NCBI GenBank assembly: GCA_913060875.1
Contig: CAJXSL010000006.1
Coordinates: 124,001-188,000, forward strand
Length of the DNA stretch: 64,000 nucleotides
Direction of reading: 5' to 3'
From: an uncultured Desulfobacteraceae bacterium
GTDB taxonomy: Bacteria > Desulfobacterota > Desulfobacteria > Desulfobacterales > UBA5852
The translations under genes and the position numbers were made by a program. Under the pieces are notes generated by a model. That model was not told where the DNA came from, ran no database searches, and saw nothing but the letters and a program-made list of their open reading frames with translations. Positions 61,569-64,000 of the stretch are shown here, one piece after another; position 1 is the first letter of the stretch; every line of letters starts with the position of its first letter.

Positions 61569-63278
61569 TTAGGCCTCATCAGGCTTTTCGTGGCCCTTTA
61601 CACGGCTGGCGGCCCAGACCGCAAGCTGTTCCCGGAAAATTTTGGAATTGTGCCGGATGTCCACCGGAAATCCGTTATGGTAGAGAATATCCCGGATGGC
61701 CCGGGTCAGCGGCGATGCGGCCGCCAATTCCAGCAGTTCCGCCGTCAGCTGTTGGCGTGCTATTTTACGGCCTTCCGGGGTGCGTTCGATACAGATAACG
61801 GGCTGCTGACGCGGGCGCGCGCCGATGCCCACCAGGGCGCTGCGAAAGACCCCCGGGTGGTTGTTTAAAATGGCTTCGCAGGGGATGGTGAACATTTCAC
61901 CGGTCGGTGTGGTTACCCGATGGCTTTTACGGCCACAGAACCAGATGCGGTTTTTGCTGTCCCGCCAGGCCAGATCCCCCATGCGATGCCAGAAAGAATC
62001 GCCGTCGTTGATCTTGGCCAGGCTGTTGGCCGCGTCGTTTTGAAAATACCGTCGCGTAACCAGGGGGCCGCGGACGATAATTTCGCCAATGTCGCCATCC
62101 TTCACCAGCAGCTCCTCCGACCAGGTTCGGATGGGCTCGTCGGATATGCGGATGATGCGGATATCGGTGTCGCCGATGGGGCGCCCGACGCACATGCCGT
62201 AGCCCTTTTCGCTGAGCGTCCGCGTATCGTTCAGGATTTCATGGCTGCCCATGGAAACGATGGGAACGGCTTCCGTGGCGCCATAGGGCGTATGAATCTC
62301 GCTGGCATCATCCAGCATGGCGGCGAACTGTTCCATATTGGCTGGTGCCACCGGGGCGCCGGCGGAAACCACCCGTCGCAGGGAGGGCAGGCGAACACGA
62401 CGTTTCTGGCCGAAGGCACCGACCCGGTTGAGCAGTGCCGGCGAAGCGAACATGTTGGTGACACCGTGATTCAGGATGGGGGTGATGATGTTTTCCGGGT
62501 TCACATGGGCCGGTTTGCGCGGATCCATATCCGGAATTACGGCGGTCATGCCCAGGGCCGGGTCGAAAAGGGCGAAGAGGGGGAAGGTCGGTAAATCGAT
62601 TTCATCATCGGCAATCGTGAAATGCGACTGGATTTGTCGAATCTGGGCGTCGAAATTGCCATGGGTGTAGACCACGCCCTTGGCCGGTCCGGTGCTTCCG
62701 GTGGTAAAGAGGATCGCGGCGGTTTCATCCCGGGTGGTGGCGGCCAATTCATATTCCTTCCAGGGACGAGTGTACAATTTGGCCAGGGAGGCGCCGCCCC
62801 AGAAGAGTTTCGGGCCCACGGTGACCGGGATGAGCACCGAACGGAAGTAGCGGGGGAAAAATGCCCGCAGGATGTGGGCCAGGGGAATACCGATGAAAGC
62901 CTCCGGGGCTGTGGACGCCAGACAGGCCAGCATACGGCGGATGCCCATGCCGGGATCCACCACGACGGGGACAGCGCCGCACTTGAACATGGCAAAGATC
63001 AGAACGAAAAATTCAATCCCGGGTTTGACCATGAGGACGGTTTTCGTGCCCTGCTGGATGCCGATGGAGCCCAGTCCGGCTGCAAGACAGTCGGATTCAC
63101 GATCGAGCTGTTCGAAGGTCAGGTGGGCATAGGTAACCCGGCCAAATCGATCCCGGCCGCTCGGGTTGACCACCGCCCGTTTATAGGGCATGCGCCGGGC
63201 CGTATCCCGGAGACGATAAGCGATGTTGACAACGGGTTTGCTGGTCGAGGCGTTTTTTGTTCCCATGGTGAAGTCCAC
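61569..63278 (-). CDS. oleC: OleC-type beta-lactone synthetase
   Basis: AMP-dependent ligase-fold enzyme of 569 residues. Motifs: TTGSTGPAKGVVYTHGNF near residue 190 (P-loop-like core), TPYGATEAVP near 338, and the C-terminal FCGRKSHRV near 455. OleC converts the beta-hydroxy acid to a cis-beta-lactone by adenylation in the long-chain olefin pathway. GTG 63278, preceded by AGGAAG, is chosen; ATG 63266 is an alternative. It follows oleB by 9 bases. Confidence 0.9.
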   Translation of the reverse strand: MDFTMGTKNASTSKPVVNIAYRLRDTARRMPYKRAVVNPSGRDRFGRVTYAHLTFEQLDRESDCLAAGLGSIGIQQGTKTVLMVKPGIEFFVLIFAMFKCGAVPVVVDPGMGIRRMLACLASTAPEAFIGIPLAHILRAFFPRYFRSVLIPVTVGPKLFWGGASLAKLYTRPWKEYELAATTRDETAAILFTTGSTGPAKGVVYTHGNFDAQIRQIQSHFTIADDEIDLPTFPLFALFDPALGMTAVIPDMDPRKPAHVNPENIITPILNHGVTNMFASPALLNRVGAFGQKRRVRLPSLRRVVSAGAPVAPANMEQFAAMLDDASEIHTPYGATEAVPIVSMGSHEILNDTRTLSEKGYGMCVGRPIGDTDIRIIRISDEPIRTWSEELLVKDGDIGEIIVRGPLVTRRYFQNDAANSLAKINDGDSFWHRMGDLAWRDSKNRIWFCGRKSHRVTTPTGEMFTIPCEAILNNHPGVFRSALVGIGARPRQQPVICIERTPEGRKIARQQLTAELLELAAASPLTRAIRDILYHNGFPVDIRHNSKIFREQLAVWAASRVKGHEKPDEA

Positions 63279-63287
63279 GTATTCTTC

Positions 63288-64000
63288 CTATCCGATGGGG
63301 TTGCGATGGAGAAAATCGCGAATCGTTCGGCTCACGGCGTCGGGTTCATCTTCCAGAAGGTAATGGCCGGCTTGTTCATAGAGATGGGCTTCCGCCTCGG
63401 GGAAGCGCCGCTGCCATTCCCTAAAATAATCGATGTCGAACACGAAGTCATGCCGGCCCCAGCAGATGAGCAGGGGAAGGTTGCGCAGACGATGCAGGTT
63501 GTCGTCCACGAACCGGACCAGATCGTAACTGGGATCTTTTTTTGAAAGCGGGATATCCTGAACGAATCGAAGGGTTGCCAGGCGGTTGCGAGGGCGGTTG
63601 TAAGGTGCTACCAGTGCCCGGCGGACATCGGATGTCAACCGGCGATGGGGACACATGACAAGGGCCGCCCGGGCAAAAAGGTTCAGCCCCAGAACCGCCG
63701 GCTCGGCAAACCGCCGAAAATTTCGTATTAGCCGCAACCGCAAGGGGATCGGTTTTCCGGCCGGTGGCAGAAATCCGCTGGTATTGGTCACGACGATGCG
63801 CCGGATGTTCGGCAGGTGCTGCAGAGCAAAGGCCAAACCGATCATTCCCCCCCAGTCGTGGACAATCAGTGTCAGGGGCGTGTCGGGCACCACCGTGGCC
63901 ACAAGATGTTCCAGGTCGGCTACGCGATCTTCCAGGCGGAAGCCATAGGCGTCCGCCCTGGGCTTGGACGACAGGCCGCAGCCGATATGGTCGGGCGCAA
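63288..64000 (-). CDS. oleB: OleB-type beta-lactone decarboxylase (5' end beyond the window)
   Basis: Alpha/beta-hydrolase of the haloalkane dehalogenase superfamily, cut by the right edge. About 237 residues are visible; the frame is open through position 64000 (APDHIGCGLS near the edge). The nucleophile elbow is HDWGG (Asp), with the catalytic His in QAGHYLLEDEPD near the C-terminus. OleB decarboxylates the beta-lactone to the cis-olefin. The oleB-oleC-oleD order on one strand is that of known Ole clusters; oleA (thiolase) would be expected upstream, outside the window. Confidence 0.88.
   Translation of the reverse strand, partial: APDHIGCGLSSKPRADAYGFRLEDRVADLEHLVATVVPDTPLTLIVHDWGGMIGLAFALQHLPNIRRIVVTNTSGFLPPAGKPIPLRLRLIRNFRRFAEPAVLGLNLFARAALVMCPHRRLTSDVRRALVAPYNRPRNRLATLRFVQDIPLSKKDPSYDLVRFVDDNLHRLRNLPLLICWGRHDFVFDIDYFREWQRRFPEAEAHLYEQAGHYLLEDEPDAVSRTIRDFLHRNPIG

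Noticed and set aside
1-64000. tRNA, rRNA, CRISPR, prophage or IS elements
   Set aside because: Intergenic gaps were read for cloverleaf ends, direct repeat arrays and transposase motifs; none seen. The small-RNA question cannot be settled by eye.

Overview
The window looks like chromosome from a Gram-negative anaerobe of the Desulfobacterota (former Deltaproteobacteria), probably near the Desulfobacterales. This is inference from gene content: an EF-G of the spirochaete/planctomycete/deltaproteobacterial (mtEFG1-like) subfamily, an MglA-type GTPase, several PilZ proteins, a CoA-transferase fused to a GNAT domain, a UPF0210/ACT pair and an oleBCD cluster. No rRNA, tRNA, CRISPR, IS element or phage gene was recognised.

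Layout. 0-12 kb: SLC13/DASS transporter, CBS protein, Tat-exported superoxide dismutase, stand-alone NFACT-R protein, two PilZ-type proteins, an MltF-like lytic transglycosylase, a B12-binding radical SAM enzyme coupled to a small protein with a Cys/Gly tail, and a polar amino-acid ABC importer with no ATPase gene. 12-20.6 kb: YgiQ radical SAM protein diverging from ileS-lspA-holA-pyk plus a small ORF; lspA starts with an 11-G run. 20.7-25.9 kb: complete livJHMGF branched-chain amino-acid importer closed by a terminator. 25.9-31.5 kb: membrane J-protein, DnaB-like P-loop ATPase, EF-G with a terminator-like hairpin in its leader, AzlCD exporter, Smr protein. 32.1-34.0 kb: CoA-transferase/GNAT fusion.

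34.3-44.4 kb is the most unusual part. Ten same-strand genes, ended by a clear intrinsic terminator, encode a roadblock protein, an MglA-like GTPase, two unrecognised proteins (one with a probable winged helix), a zinc-ribbon/Cache/HAMP membrane sensor without an output domain, two proteins with DUF4388-like segments (one fused to a response-regulator receiver), a PAS/DHp protein lacking a kinase ATPase domain, a small roadblock-like protein and a PilB/GspE-type ATPase with an added N-terminal helical region. I infer a signalling module in which a Ras-like switch and a phosphorelay act on a motor ATPase. By eye this part is AT-richer than its flanks.

44.4-49.3 kb: rsmG, a DUF368 (PopT-like) transporter, then on the minus strand a hypothetical protein, a phosphodiesterase, a cNMP/PilZ protein and a DUF2062 protein. 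49.3-52.5 kb: universal stress protein and a TrpXYZ-like ABC importer. 52.5-60.4 kb: UPF0210 and ACT proteins, an FMN-dependent dehydrogenase, a membrane protein, a DHH-CBS phosphoesterase, PAS and PocR sensory proteins and a GYF/AIM24 protein. 60.5-64 kb: oleD, oleC and the 3' part of oleB on the minus strand, for head-to-head long-chain olefin synthesis; oleA, if linked, lies beyond the right edge.
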